From Geobacter sp. (lineage in GTDB: Bacteria; Desulfobacterota; Desulfuromonadia; Geobacterales; Pseudopelobacteraceae), in NCBI GenBank assembly GCA_009684515.1, contig WKKS01000006.1, positions 1 through 64,000 on the forward strand: 64,000 nt of DNA, read 5' to 3'. The position numbers and the translations under genes are program-made. The first letter of the stretch is position 1; the number at the start of each line of letters is the position of its first letter. Below are positions 27,695 through 35,755 of the stretch, piece by piece. Under the pieces are notes generated by a model. The model was not told the DNA's origin, made no database searches, and saw only the letters and a program-made list of their open reading frames with translations.

Positions 27695-28744
27695 TCAATA
27701 AGTGGTCATGATTCGGCGGATTGCAACTAGATGAGCAGCCAGATTCTCCCTGGTAATAAGTTGGCCAACCTCCTGGTCCTGTCGTATAGGTCGGTCAGTT
27801 ATTATGCGTGCAAGTGGCGCGGTTCGTTCAGGATAGAGATGGTGGGCATCCAGGAAGTTGCCAGTCTCTGAGGTCAGCTGGTCAATAATCATAAAATTAT
27901 ACACACTGCCGAATGAATCAACTATGTCCTTGAGCCAGCGTTCGTAATCTGCAAACCTTCCGGTCTTGACGAGTAGGCTGAGAAGTTCCTTCGAGACGGG
28001 TGTTGTGAAAACTACAAACTGCAGTTCGGGATTGCCTGCTTTGAGTCTCTGCAGCATGGCGGCATAGTTATTGTTGTAGATGTAGTCGCCGTAATGTGTG
28101 CTTGCGTAAATGCCAAGTTGCTTTTTGCGTCGTTCACTCGACTCTTGCGGGCTAAGAACGTTGGTGATCTTGTCAAGAGTCACCCGGTCATAACGGAATG
28201 TTTGATGCTGGCCGCGAGCCATTCTGAAGGAATATTTCAGCATGTCGCGACTAAGGGCCGATTTAAAAGGATACAAGTAGGGGCTACAAGTATCAATGTA
28301 GTAACTAGGAGGTTTTGCATGCTCGTAAGCATGCAAATTGCTGCCGTAAAAATCCAGCCCCAAAAAAATAATTGATGGCTTGCGTTTGTTAACACGTAAA
28401 AACAGTTTGATGTAGTCTTCAGCCTCGTCAGGATAAAAGGAGGCCATAGAATAATTAAATACTTTGAGTGGAGCAAAATCCTGCTGCCTGAACTGTTCCA
28501 CTCGACTGCTTCCGATTAGGAGGGCATCAAAGGTCTCGCCACTATGCAACAGTCTGTTTGTTTTTTGTAAACGATTATCAATGATCGGAGTTAAGCGATT
28601 TGATGCGCTAACCGTTCGGAAGCACATCAATGGGTCAAAGTATATATTCACTGCTGCTACGGTGATGAGCAGTCCCGACAGACTGGCGATAAATACAAAC
28701 AGATATTTTTTATAAACTATATTGTGTGTCATCTGTATGCGCAT
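27695..28744 (-). CDS. DltD/SGNH-like single-pass protein next to MBOAT
   Basis: A 349-residue protein with an N-terminal membrane helix (about residues 14-34) and a periplasmic domain. ALLIGSSRVEQF (Ser79/Ser80) resembles the nucleophile block of DltD-type and DUF1574-type proteins. FLDAHHLYPE (about 300-310) supplies candidate Asp and His. IIFLGLDFYG and FVVFTTPVS match the alternating beta strands of a flavodoxin-like SGNH fold. The place directly after an MBOAT gene mirrors dltB-dltD. I infer a partner role in extracytoplasmic acyl transfer. Start: ATG at 28744 or 28732; neither has a strong ribosome binding site. Confidence 0.72.
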   Translation of the reverse strand: MRIQMTHNIVYKKYLFVFIASLSGLLITVAAVNIYFDPLMCFRTVSASNRLTPIIDNRLQKTNRLLHSGETFDALLIGSSRVEQFRQQDFAPLKVFNYSMASFYPDEAEDYIKLFLRVNKRKPSIIFLGLDFYGSNLHAYEHAKPPSYYIDTCSPYLYPFKSALSRDMLKYSFRMARGQHQTFRYDRVTLDKITNVLSPQESSERRKKQLGIYASTHYGDYIYNNNYAAMLQRLKAGNPELQFVVFTTPVSKELLSLLVKTGRFADYERWLKDIVDSFGSVYNFMIIDQLTSETGNFLDAHHLYPERTAPLARIITDRPIRQDQEVGQLITRENLAAHLVAIRRIMTTY

Positions 28745-28756
28745 CGAATGGTTGGT

Positions 28757-30226
28757 TTAAAATTGGAAGTATAGAAATTCACTGACCTTGCTCATATCAA
28801 GCAGTGACCAGAAAGCGATAATCAGCAACAGTGTGCACCATCTCCATGTGGGACGTACCCGCGCAACTATTTCCATGGAATTTTTCCAGAAGACGGCAAT
28901 CAGGAGTGCAGCCAGAACCATTATCCATGTTTCATCCTTTCCTTTGATCGCATCCAGCCAGCCGCCAAAAGTAATCCCCAGGGAAGAAAGCAGTTTTGCT
29001 TTGGCCAGTGACTTATGCAGCATAACCCCGTTCAGACCGGCCATCCCCTTTAAAATTGAAAGCGCCCCATCCAAAGACTTTGAGCGAAAGAAAACAAAAG
29101 AGATGTTAACGAAGTTGAAGGTGATCAGCCACCCCAGAAAAGAGGGCATGGGCAGTTTTTTCTTCTTCCAGATGTGATTAACTACCAGCCCCAGTCCGTG
29201 CATCCCCCCCCAGATGATAAAGGTCCAGCCGGCACCGTGCCAGAAACCGGAGATCAACATTGCAAGGAAGATTGCAATTAACGACCGGTTGAAGGTGATC
29301 CGGTCAAAAGCTCTCAGGATCGGAGTGTAGAGATAGGTGGTGACGAAGTTGGTCAGGGTGATATGCCATCGTTTCCAGAAGTCGATCACTCCGGTGGCCT
29401 TGTAGGGGGAGTTGAAGTTGACCGGCAGGGAGATGTTGAACATCCAGCCGATCCCCACAGCCATGTCGCTGTAACCGCTGAAATCGAAATAGAGCTGGAA
29501 AGTGTAGGAGAGGCTGGCCAGCCAGGCCGGGAAAAGGCTCAAAGGCTGGGTTGTATCAAAACCGGCCGAGGCCCAGACCGAAAAAGTGTCGGCCATGACC
29601 ACTTTCTTGAAGAGTCCCAGGAAGAAAAGCATCAGCCCCAGATAAAGGTTTTTCCAGTTGATGACCTTGTTCCTTAGTCGCTCGAACTGGGGCATCATCT
29701 CCTTGTGGTGCAGGATCGGACCGGCCAGCAGGTGCGGGAAGAAAGTTACGAACAGGGCGTAGTTGAGCAGGTTGCGCTCTTCGACCAGACCTTCGTAGGC
29801 ATCCACCAGAAAGGCGATCTGGGTGATGGTGAAGAAGCTGATCCCCAGAGGTAATACTATTTTCAGCAGCGGCAGTTGAGTGCCCAGAAGGCCGTTAGTG
29901 CTGCCGATGAAGAAGTCCATGTACTTGAACCAGCAGAGCAATACGATATTGGCAACCATACCGGTAATGAAGATGTTCTTCTTGGAGACACGTTGTTTGC
30001 AGTTGTCGTCATACTCCGCCAGGAGACCGCCAATGGTGTAGTTGAAGAGGATCGAGCCCAGGATCAGGGGCAGGTATCTGGCGTCCCACCAGCTGTAGAA
30101 GAACAGCGATGCGAACAGCAGCCAGGATTTGGCCGCGATGGTCAAACGCTTACGCAGCAGTACAAAATACACCAGCAGTGTAATCGGCAAAAAAAGCAGT
30201 ATGAATTCGAAAGAATTGAAGAGCAC
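28757..30226 (-). CDS. MBOAT-family O-acyltransferase (AlgI/DltB-like)
   Basis: A 489-residue polytopic membrane protein of the MBOAT family. Diagnostic elements are YFDFSGYSDMAVGIG (about 246-260), FWKRWHITLTNFVTTYLYTP (His288) and GFWHGAGWTFIIWGGMHG, with the invariant catalytic His330 and a second His343. AlgI and DltB share these. It moves an acyl or aminoacyl group across the membrane to an extracytoplasmic acceptor. The start is probably GTG at 30226 preceded by AGGGG. It is 7 bases after the ACP gene and 12 before the DltD/SGNH-like gene, so a carrier-protein-bound substrate is likely. Confidence 0.93.
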   Translation of the reverse strand: MLFNSFEFILLFLPITLLVYFVLLRKRLTIAAKSWLLFASLFFYSWWDARYLPLILGSILFNYTIGGLLAEYDDNCKQRVSKKNIFITGMVANIVLLCWFKYMDFFIGSTNGLLGTQLPLLKIVLPLGISFFTITQIAFLVDAYEGLVEERNLLNYALFVTFFPHLLAGPILHHKEMMPQFERLRNKVINWKNLYLGLMLFFLGLFKKVVMADTFSVWASAGFDTTQPLSLFPAWLASLSYTFQLYFDFSGYSDMAVGIGWMFNISLPVNFNSPYKATGVIDFWKRWHITLTNFVTTYLYTPILRAFDRITFNRSLIAIFLAMLISGFWHGAGWTFIIWGGMHGLGLVVNHIWKKKKLPMPSFLGWLITFNFVNISFVFFRSKSLDGALSILKGMAGLNGVMLHKSLAKAKLLSSLGITFGGWLDAIKGKDETWIMVLAALLIAVFWKNSMEIVARVRPTWRWCTLLLIIAFWSLLDMSKVSEFLYFQF

Positions 30227-30233
30227 TCTGTTT

Positions 30234-30476
30234 CTACCCCTGTTTGGCTATCTTTTTGTTGATCATGTCCAGCATGTCACCCACGTTTTTGAGGGTCTGC
30301 AATTCACCCAGCGCAAATTTTATTTTGAAGCGCAGTTCAACCGCGATTACCAGATTCATGTGAGTCAGAGAATCCCAGTCATCGATGTCGTCGGCGGTTG
30401 AATTTCTGGTGAGCACGATACTGCTGTCGTCAAATACCTGTTTAAAAACGGGTGTAAGTTCTTCCAGTGATATCAT
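30234..30476 (-). CDS. Acyl/peptidyl carrier protein
   Basis: An 80-residue acyl-carrier-type four-helix protein. The phosphopantetheine attachment serine is Ser36 in IDDWDSLTHMNLV, the standard DSL motif. It lies 5 bases after an AMP-dependent ligase and 7 bases before an MBOAT gene. That context matches DltC rather than the fatty-acid ACP, which would be near fabD/fabG/fabF. It likely carries the activated group from the ligase to the MBOAT. A phosphopantetheinyl transferase encoded elsewhere would be needed. Confidence 0.92.
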   Translation of the reverse strand: MISLEELTPVFKQVFDDSSIVLTRNSTADDIDDWDSLTHMNLVIAVELRFKIKFALGELQTLKNVGDMLDMINKKIAKQG

Positions 30477-30481
30477 AATCC

Positions 30482-32089
30482 TTAATCCTCCAATGTAGAA
30501 ATGTCCCCGGTGTCCAGTCCGAGATAGCGCGCCTTAAGGACGCGCCGCATGATTTTTCCGCTTTTGTTTTTTGGTACGGTTTCCACCGGGACCACCTCCT
30601 GCGGTATGGCTACCGAGGAAAGTCGGTTGGCGATGTGCAGCCGGATCTTTAAATCCAGTTCCGGGGTGAATTCAGTGCCGGGATGGAAGTTGACAAAAGC
30701 CACCACCTTCTCGAAAAGCAGATCGTCCGGAGCGCCGATCACGCCTGATTCGGCAATTTCGGGCAGCTCCAGCAGGGCGCTCTCCACCTCGAAGGGGCTG
30801 ACCAGATGCCCGGATGTGTTGATGACATCATCACTGCGGCCCAGAAACCAGTAGTAGCCATCATTGTCGCGCCAGGCCATGTCTCCGGTGTAGTACCAGC
30901 CGTCTCTGAACTTGCTTGCGTAGGCCGAGTCGTTGTTCAGATAAGTCCTGAACATGGAGTCCCAACCGGCTCTGACACAGAGATTGCCATGCTCGCCATT
31001 CGGCAGTGATGCGCCGTCGTCGGCCAGAATTCCAGGTTCGATGCCGGGCAGAGGAGTTCCCATGGAGCCGGGGCGTATGGGGATGCCGGGGCGGTTGGCG
31101 ATCATGATGGCGCCGGTCTCGGTCTGGAACCAGGTGTCGTAGATCTCTTTTTGCAACGTGTCACGCCCCCAGACGATGACCTCCGGGTTGAGCGGTTCTC
31201 CGACGCTGAAAATGCTGCGCAGGTGGGTCAGGTCAAATTCACTGTAGGCCATCTGATCCTCGCGCATCAGCATGCGCAGGGCGGTGGGGGCTGTATACCA
31301 GACGGTGATCCGCTCGTTCTGCAGAAGTTCGAACCACTGTTGGGGACTGTAGCCGCCGCCGATGTGCAGTTGGGTGACCCCAAGGCTCCAGGGGCCGATG
31401 ATGCCGTAGGATGTGCCGGTGACCCACCCCTGATCGGCGGTGCACCAGAAGAGATCGTTCGCCTGCAATCCCAGAACTTCACGTGCGGTGCGGGATTGCT
31501 GCAGAATGCTTCGGTGGCAGTGCAGGACACCTTTCGGTTTTCCGGTGGAACCGGAGGTGTAGTGCAGGACCGAAGGGGTATCTGGTGCGGTTACTGGAAT
31601 TGCAAACTCATCGGAAGCGGTTTCCATCAGGCGTTCCCAGCTTAGTACGTCGGCGGATAGATCCTCAGCTACATCGGTCAGGATCACCGTGCGCAGTGCC
31701 GGCAGCTGGTCCCGGATGCGCGCTATTTTGCGATAAAGACTCTTGCGGGTGACCACCAGTTGAGCCTCGGAGGCTCCCAGCCGGTCCAGCAGCGCGTCAT
31801 CACCAAAGTTGGAGAAGAGCGTGCCGGTGATGCATTCGGCCTTCAGGGAGCCGAGGAAAGCCGTGAACTGCTCGGGAGTCTTGGGAAGAAAGGTGAAGAT
31901 GACCTGGCCCGCCTGCACGCCAAGAGTTTGCAGGACATTGGCAAAACGGTTTGAAAGTTGGTCCATTTCACCGAAGGTGTAGTCCCGGCGCTCGAAAGTG
32001 GACGAAATCCAACGCATGGCGACCTTGTCACCCAATCCGGCTTGGCACTGTTTGGTGGTGCAATGATAGGCAATATTGAAGTTTTCCAT
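30482..32089 (-). CDS. AMP-dependent acyl ligase (AcsA-like) of the carrier cassette
   Basis: A 535-residue adenylate-forming enzyme. Core motifs run in order: P-loop YTSGSTGKPKG (177-187), substrate/adenine motif YDTWFQTETGA (318-327), YTGDMAWRD (400-408), hinge FLGRSDDVINTSGH (415-428) and catalytic Lys512 in NKSGKIMRR. Overall it looks like the short acetyl-CoA synthetase group, but the tandem Trp of Acs (TWWQTETG) reads Trp-Phe here, which may alter acyl choice. Its tight coupling to an ACP gene suggests loading onto the carrier protein (DltA-like) instead of, or in addition to, CoA. A GGGGGT site precedes the ATG. Confidence 0.88.
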   Translation of the reverse strand: MENFNIAYHCTTKQCQAGLGDKVAMRWISSTFERRDYTFGEMDQLSNRFANVLQTLGVQAGQVIFTFLPKTPEQFTAFLGSLKAECITGTLFSNFGDDALLDRLGASEAQLVVTRKSLYRKIARIRDQLPALRTVILTDVAEDLSADVLSWERLMETASDEFAIPVTAPDTPSVLHYTSGSTGKPKGVLHCHRSILQQSRTAREVLGLQANDLFWCTADQGWVTGTSYGIIGPWSLGVTQLHIGGGYSPQQWFELLQNERITVWYTAPTALRMLMREDQMAYSEFDLTHLRSIFSVGEPLNPEVIVWGRDTLQKEIYDTWFQTETGAIMIANRPGIPIRPGSMGTPLPGIEPGILADDGASLPNGEHGNLCVRAGWDSMFRTYLNNDSAYASKFRDGWYYTGDMAWRDNDGYYWFLGRSDDVINTSGHLVSPFEVESALLELPEIAESGVIGAPDDLLFEKVVAFVNFHPGTEFTPELDLKIRLHIANRLSSVAIPQEVVPVETVPKNKSGKIMRRVLKARYLGLDTGDISTLED

Positions 32090-32091
32090 GA

Positions 32092-33135
32092 CTACCCCCG
32101 TGCTCCAAGAGATTTGTTCAGCTCGATAAAAACCTCGTCAGGCGTAAGTTCTTCCAGGCATTCCATCTTTCCCCGCTTGGAAATTGAACAGGTTTCCCGA
32201 TTGCAGGGGACGCAGGGCCAATCCTTCTGGATAATGGTTACGCTGCCTGTTCGCTGCACCCCTTTATTGGCGGCAAAAGGGGAGACTTCAACACAGCCGT
32301 TGGGCCACGGCCCCCAATAGCGGGTCAGGCTGGGGCCGAACAGTGCAATAATGGGTATTTCAAGTGCGGCGGCCATATGCGTGACGACGGTGTCGATGCC
32401 GACGAATGCTTTACTGCCCTTGATGATGCCGGCCAGTTGAGCGAGGGTGCATGACTTTTTAAATGTGAGTACGTCGTGCGGGGCAGTTGCCAGTATCTCA
32501 CGCAGATACGACATGTCCTCATGATCCGGGGTCGTTGTGAAAACTGCCCTGCAGTCAGTCTGTTCCTGGATCAGGCCGGCCAGTCTGCCCCACTTTTCCG
32601 CCGGCCAGTACTTGCAGCTGTTCCGGCTGTAGGGATGCAGTATTACATATTTATTTGCCGGTATGATCTCGCCGGCAAACGCCATGTCACTTTGATTGTA
32701 TCCCATTGCAACCCGGGGGATGGAGGCGATTCCCAAGGGTCCCAGCAGTGACAGAATATTTGTGACAACATGTACGTGGTCGTCACAGAAGTGATATGCA
32801 GACAGAATTATTTTTTTCCACCAGGCATCCTTGCCGCTGTAGATCAATCCGATCCTGCGTTTACCGGCGACGGCTGCCGCAAGAAGGGTTCTGTCGGAAG
32901 GGTAGGCGGCAAATGCCAGGTCATACCTGCGTAAAAGAGAGAATAATACATCTGCGTTGTTCCCTTTGCGTGGCACTGCGATGATATTTCTGATGTGAGG
33001 GTTGTGGCTGAGAACCCCTTCTGTTCCTTCGAATACCAGATAATCTATGGTTGCACCTGGAACGGATTGTTTGATTGAAGTGACCAGAGGTGTCGTTACC
33101 AGGACATCGCCGATAAATCTGAAACAAACGATCAA
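32092..33135 (-). CDS. GT9-family glycosyltransferase
   Basis: A 347-residue heptosyltransferase-like enzyme. IVCFRFIGDVLVTTPLVTS gives the N-terminal GD motif, and VGIDTVVTHMAAALEIPII (about 238-256) the donor-side motif; a Cys-containing tail (WPCVPCNRETC) is typical. The start is uncertain. TTG at 33135 has no ribosome binding site. An in-frame ATT at 33177 sits 7 bases after GGGAGG and would add 14 residues that read naturally into the first beta strand (SILIVCF). It precedes the acyl-ligase gene by 2 bases. Confidence 0.87.
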   Translation of the reverse strand: MIVCFRFIGDVLVTTPLVTSIKQSVPGATIDYLVFEGTEGVLSHNPHIRNIIAVPRKGNNADVLFSLLRRYDLAFAAYPSDRTLLAAAVAGKRRIGLIYSGKDAWWKKIILSAYHFCDDHVHVVTNILSLLGPLGIASIPRVAMGYNQSDMAFAGEIIPANKYVILHPYSRNSCKYWPAEKWGRLAGLIQEQTDCRAVFTTTPDHEDMSYLREILATAPHDVLTFKKSCTLAQLAGIIKGSKAFVGIDTVVTHMAAALEIPIIALFGPSLTRYWGPWPNGCVEVSPFAANKGVQRTGSVTIIQKDWPCVPCNRETCSISKRGKMECLEELTPDEVFIELNKSLGARG

Positions 33136-33169
33136 GATCGACGGCGTGTCGCCGGTTTGTAAAGTAAGG

Positions 33170-34027
33170 CTAGAAATAGCGCAACCTCCCGTCGATCCAT
33201 TTTTCCATCAATGAGTGACCGTACAGCTTCTTTTCCAGCTGACTTTGGATTCTGTTGATCAGTTTGTCGCTGTTGCGGATCAGGGCGCGTTTCCACCAGG
33301 GCATATTCCACTTGCGGATGAAATAGGCCTTGTTTTCAATAGCGTATGGTCTGGCAGTCCTGGCGGTTTTAATGGATTTCTGGGTGACTGATCCGAAGTG
33401 GTGCAGGAACGAGCTGCCGACAGTGCCGAGGCGGAAACCTGCTCGGCTGGCTCGCAGGAAAAAATCGGTGTCTTCATATTGCCCAATCCGGAAGTTCTCG
33501 TCGAAACCTCCAATGGCGTCAAAAACACGCCGGTGAACCATGAAACAGATTCCGTTGGCTTTCCCTTTTCGAACAACATTTCCCATGCTGGTGGTCAAAT
33601 CCAGGGCATATGTCTCAATGTCGTAGTTGTGCTGACCCTCTCGAATGGCCGGGGTGACGATATCCAGCGCATGCAGTTCAGCCCCCTCCAGCAGACCTTT
33701 CAGCCAGTCCGGTGACAGCAGTACATCATTGTTGAGGATCATGATCCATTCGCCTGAAGCGGCCCTTGCCCCCTGATTCCAGGCTCCCGAACATCCGAGA
33801 TTCTCAGTATTGCTGATAATTGTGACGTTACTCAGCGTCGAGAGGTAGTCGCCGGTGCCGTCGCTGGAGGCGTTGTCAACCAGAATAATCTCGATATTCT
33901 GCGGGGTAGTTTTGGCCAGGCTCAGAAGGCATCCCTTGGTGTAGGCCAGCTGGTTGTAGAGCGGGATCACGATGCTGACCAGGCCGGGCTGTGCCGGTTT
34001 TGTGCAGAAGCTGTTCTCTACAGCCAT
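33170..34027 (-). CDS. GT2-family (rhamnosyltransferase-like) glycosyltransferase
   Basis: A 285-residue GT-A enzyme. The fold starts at VSIVIPLYNQLAYTKGCLLS, followed by IILVDNASSDGTGDYL, GARAASGEWIMILNNDVLLS (metal-binding NND) and GGFDENFRIGQYEDTDFF. This set is shared with rhamnosyl- and other O-antigen glycosyltransferases; the donor is not predictable. The start at 34027 overlaps the end of the fucosyltransferase-like gene by 10 bases. An upstream in-frame extension falls wholly inside that gene and lacks protein character. Confidence 0.88.
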   Translation of the reverse strand: MAVENSFCTKPAQPGLVSIVIPLYNQLAYTKGCLLSLAKTTPQNIEIILVDNASSDGTGDYLSTLSNVTIISNTENLGCSGAWNQGARAASGEWIMILNNDVLLSPDWLKGLLEGAELHALDIVTPAIREGQHNYDIETYALDLTTSMGNVVRKGKANGICFMVHRRVFDAIGGFDENFRIGQYEDTDFFLRASRAGFRLGTVGSSFLHHFGSVTQKSIKTARTARPYAIENKAYFIRKWNMPWWKRALIRNSDKLINRIQSQLEKKLYGHSLMEKWIDGRLRYF

Positions 34028-34953
34028 GAGGTGTCTGCTGTCAGTCCGATGCTGATGCCGCTCAGGTTTGCATCCAGTGGAGTGACATCGCTTCCGGTTC
34101 TGCCGGAAGCCCGCCAGCGAGGCAGGCGACTGCCGTGGATGTTGACCGCTCCGGCCAGTGGCTGCTCCTCGGTGGCCCCGGGTATCGGCACAATGCAGGT
34201 GGCCGGGGCGCCTAGCACGTTGGCCGCCCAGTGTGAGTAACCTGAAATTGGAGTGGCAAGGACAACCGGGCAGCAAGCCAGGGCAAAGAGGTCCACGACC
34301 GGGTTAACCGTTGAACAATGGTCATTGCTCATGTTTTTGTAGGTATAGTGGGACTCAACCGGCGCGGTAATTATGTCGAAATTTTTGGTCAGCGAGTCGT
34401 AGGAAGAGGGGTCGCCGGTGCAGGAAAGAAAGAAGCAGATCTCCTTGTTTCTGCGCGCCAGGGCGGCCATATTTTTTTCGTACCACCAGATTGGAACGGC
34501 CGGCCATTCATACCCATCAATGCTGTAACTGGAAGGATCCAGAACCTGAAAATCGCCGTGGCGAATATGGACACCAACTACCGGACGTTTTTCGACGGCC
34601 GAGAACATGTTTCGAATCTCCGTGGCGAGAGATTCCTTAAGATGTATCCGGGCGGCAACATCCATATATATGTCATCCAACAGCGCGGGGGGGCCATCCA
34701 GCGAGCGGAGCAGAAGTTTTTTGCCGGCCAGTCTGGAAAAAAGCGTCTCGTCGCAGTTGCGAACTCGCTCTGCGCCGATTTTGCTGATAACTGTCACCTT
34801 GCCGCGTCTGGTCCCGTCAACGGTAAAGGAATCCAGTTCGCGCCAATCCAGTATGATGTCGTGGCCATACTTTTTCTGGATCGCAAAGGCGAGCGGCAGG
34901 GTCTCCAGGCGGTTTGTAATACCCACGAATTCTTCTATGTAAAGTTTCGGCAT
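34018..34953 (-). CDS. Fucosyltransferase-like GT-B protein (HxRxGD motif)
   Basis: A 311-residue protein not assigned with certainty. VVGVHIRHGDF (residues 125-135) matches the HxRxGD motif of alpha-1,2/alpha-1,6-fucosyltransferases and related O-fucosyltransferases, where the Arg contacts GDP-fucose. The N-terminal NRLETLPLAFAIQKKYG and the C-terminal VDLFALACCPVVLATPISGYSHWA (two overlapping parts) fit the same fold, in which a late Ser/Thr loop completes the donor site. gmd and fcl, which make GDP-fucose, lie 1-4 kb upstream in the same run. I infer a fucosyltransferase; a nodulation NodZ-like or unrelated GT-B is possible. Confidence 0.65.
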   Translation of the reverse strand: MPKLYIEEFVGITNRLETLPLAFAIQKKYGHDIILDWRELDSFTVDGTRRGKVTVISKIGAERVRNCDETLFSRLAGKKLLLRSLDGPPALLDDIYMDVAARIHLKESLATEIRNMFSAVEKRPVVGVHIRHGDFQVLDPSSYSIDGYEWPAVPIWWYEKNMAALARRNKEICFFLSCTGDPSSYDSLTKNFDIITAPVESHYTYKNMSNDHCSTVNPVVDLFALACCPVVLATPISGYSHWAANVLGAPATCIVPIPGATEEQPLAGAVNIHGSRLPRWRASGRTGSDVTPLDANLSGISIGLTADTSWL

Positions 34954-34956
34954 CGT

Positions 34957-35715
34957 CTATATCCCTTTGGTGGTAGTACGGGAAAGCTCCGTCAGCTTCG
35001 CGTACTTACAGAAGGTGTACTGCGCATAGAGCATTGAAAGCTGCAGCCCCAGGTAACCTTCCAGAAATCCTTTCCGAATCAGATACATCTTGATGAATGT
35101 TGCCAGAGGTTTGATAATCAAGGCCGCCGAACCGGCAGTTGCTCCTGATTTGTGCAACTCCGCTGCCGCCAGTGTCGAGTAGCGGTTCATGCGCTGGAGA
35201 TAGTCGGAGATGTCGGCGTATGTAAAGTGTTTCAGATTGCCGACCAGGGTTTCGACCCTGCCGTCATATTCCAGTGATTCGTGCACTACCCGTTCGCTGA
35301 AGGAGCATTTGCGGCGGTCATACAGCCGGGTCGTATAGTCGGGATACCAGCCGCAGTGGCGAATCCAGCGTTTTCCGAAATAATTTTCCCGAGCCATGCG
35401 AAATGCTCCGGTCTCTTGTTTGACAGCATTGCAAATGGAGGTTGCAAGTTCGGGGGTCACGCGTTCATCGGCGTCGATATTGAGAATCCAGTAGTTTTGA
35501 GCCAACTCTGCCGCACGGTTTTTTTGCCCCCCATAACCAAGCCATTCCTGATGGAAGAAACGAGCCTTGGGATGAGCTTTGCAGATTGCTTCAGTTTTGT
35601 CACTGCTCCCGGAGTCAACCACGATTATTTCATCGGCAAAGTCCAGGCTGGCCAGACAGTCGCCGATATTGCCTTCTTCGTTGAGGGTGATTATGGTGGC
35701 CGAAATCTTCGTCAT
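34957..35715 (-). CDS. GT2-family LPS core glycosyltransferase (WaaE/KdtX-like)
   Basis: A 252-residue protein. SATIITLNEEGNIGDCLASL, EIIVVDSGSSDKTEAI and the metal-binding NIDADERVTPEL (about residues 79-90) are followed by FRMARENYFGKRWIRHCGWYP and the KCSFSERVVHESL element. This order is typical of WaaE/KdtX, which adds beta-1,4-glucose to the inner-core heptose in several bacteria. The C-terminal hydrophobic helix (about 205-235) may associate with the membrane. It lies 3 bases upstream of the fucosyltransferase-like gene. Confidence 0.88.
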   Translation of the reverse strand: MTKISATIITLNEEGNIGDCLASLDFADEIIVVDSGSSDKTEAICKAHPKARFFHQEWLGYGGQKNRAAELAQNYWILNIDADERVTPELATSICNAVKQETGAFRMARENYFGKRWIRHCGWYPDYTTRLYDRRKCSFSERVVHESLEYDGRVETLVGNLKHFTYADISDYLQRMNRYSTLAAAELHKSGATAGSAALIIKPLATFIKMYLIRKGFLEGYLGLQLSMLYAQYTFCKYAKLTELSRTTTKGI

Positions 35716-35755
35716 CTTGTTTGAATTGACCGATTATCTGTTGACAGTAGCACTC

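Noticed and set aside
34028..34276. An 83-codon N-terminal extension of the GT2 gene
   Set aside because: It lies entirely inside the fucosyltransferase-like gene and is Arg/His/Gly-rich junk; the ATG at 34027 starts the GT-A fold at the usual distance.
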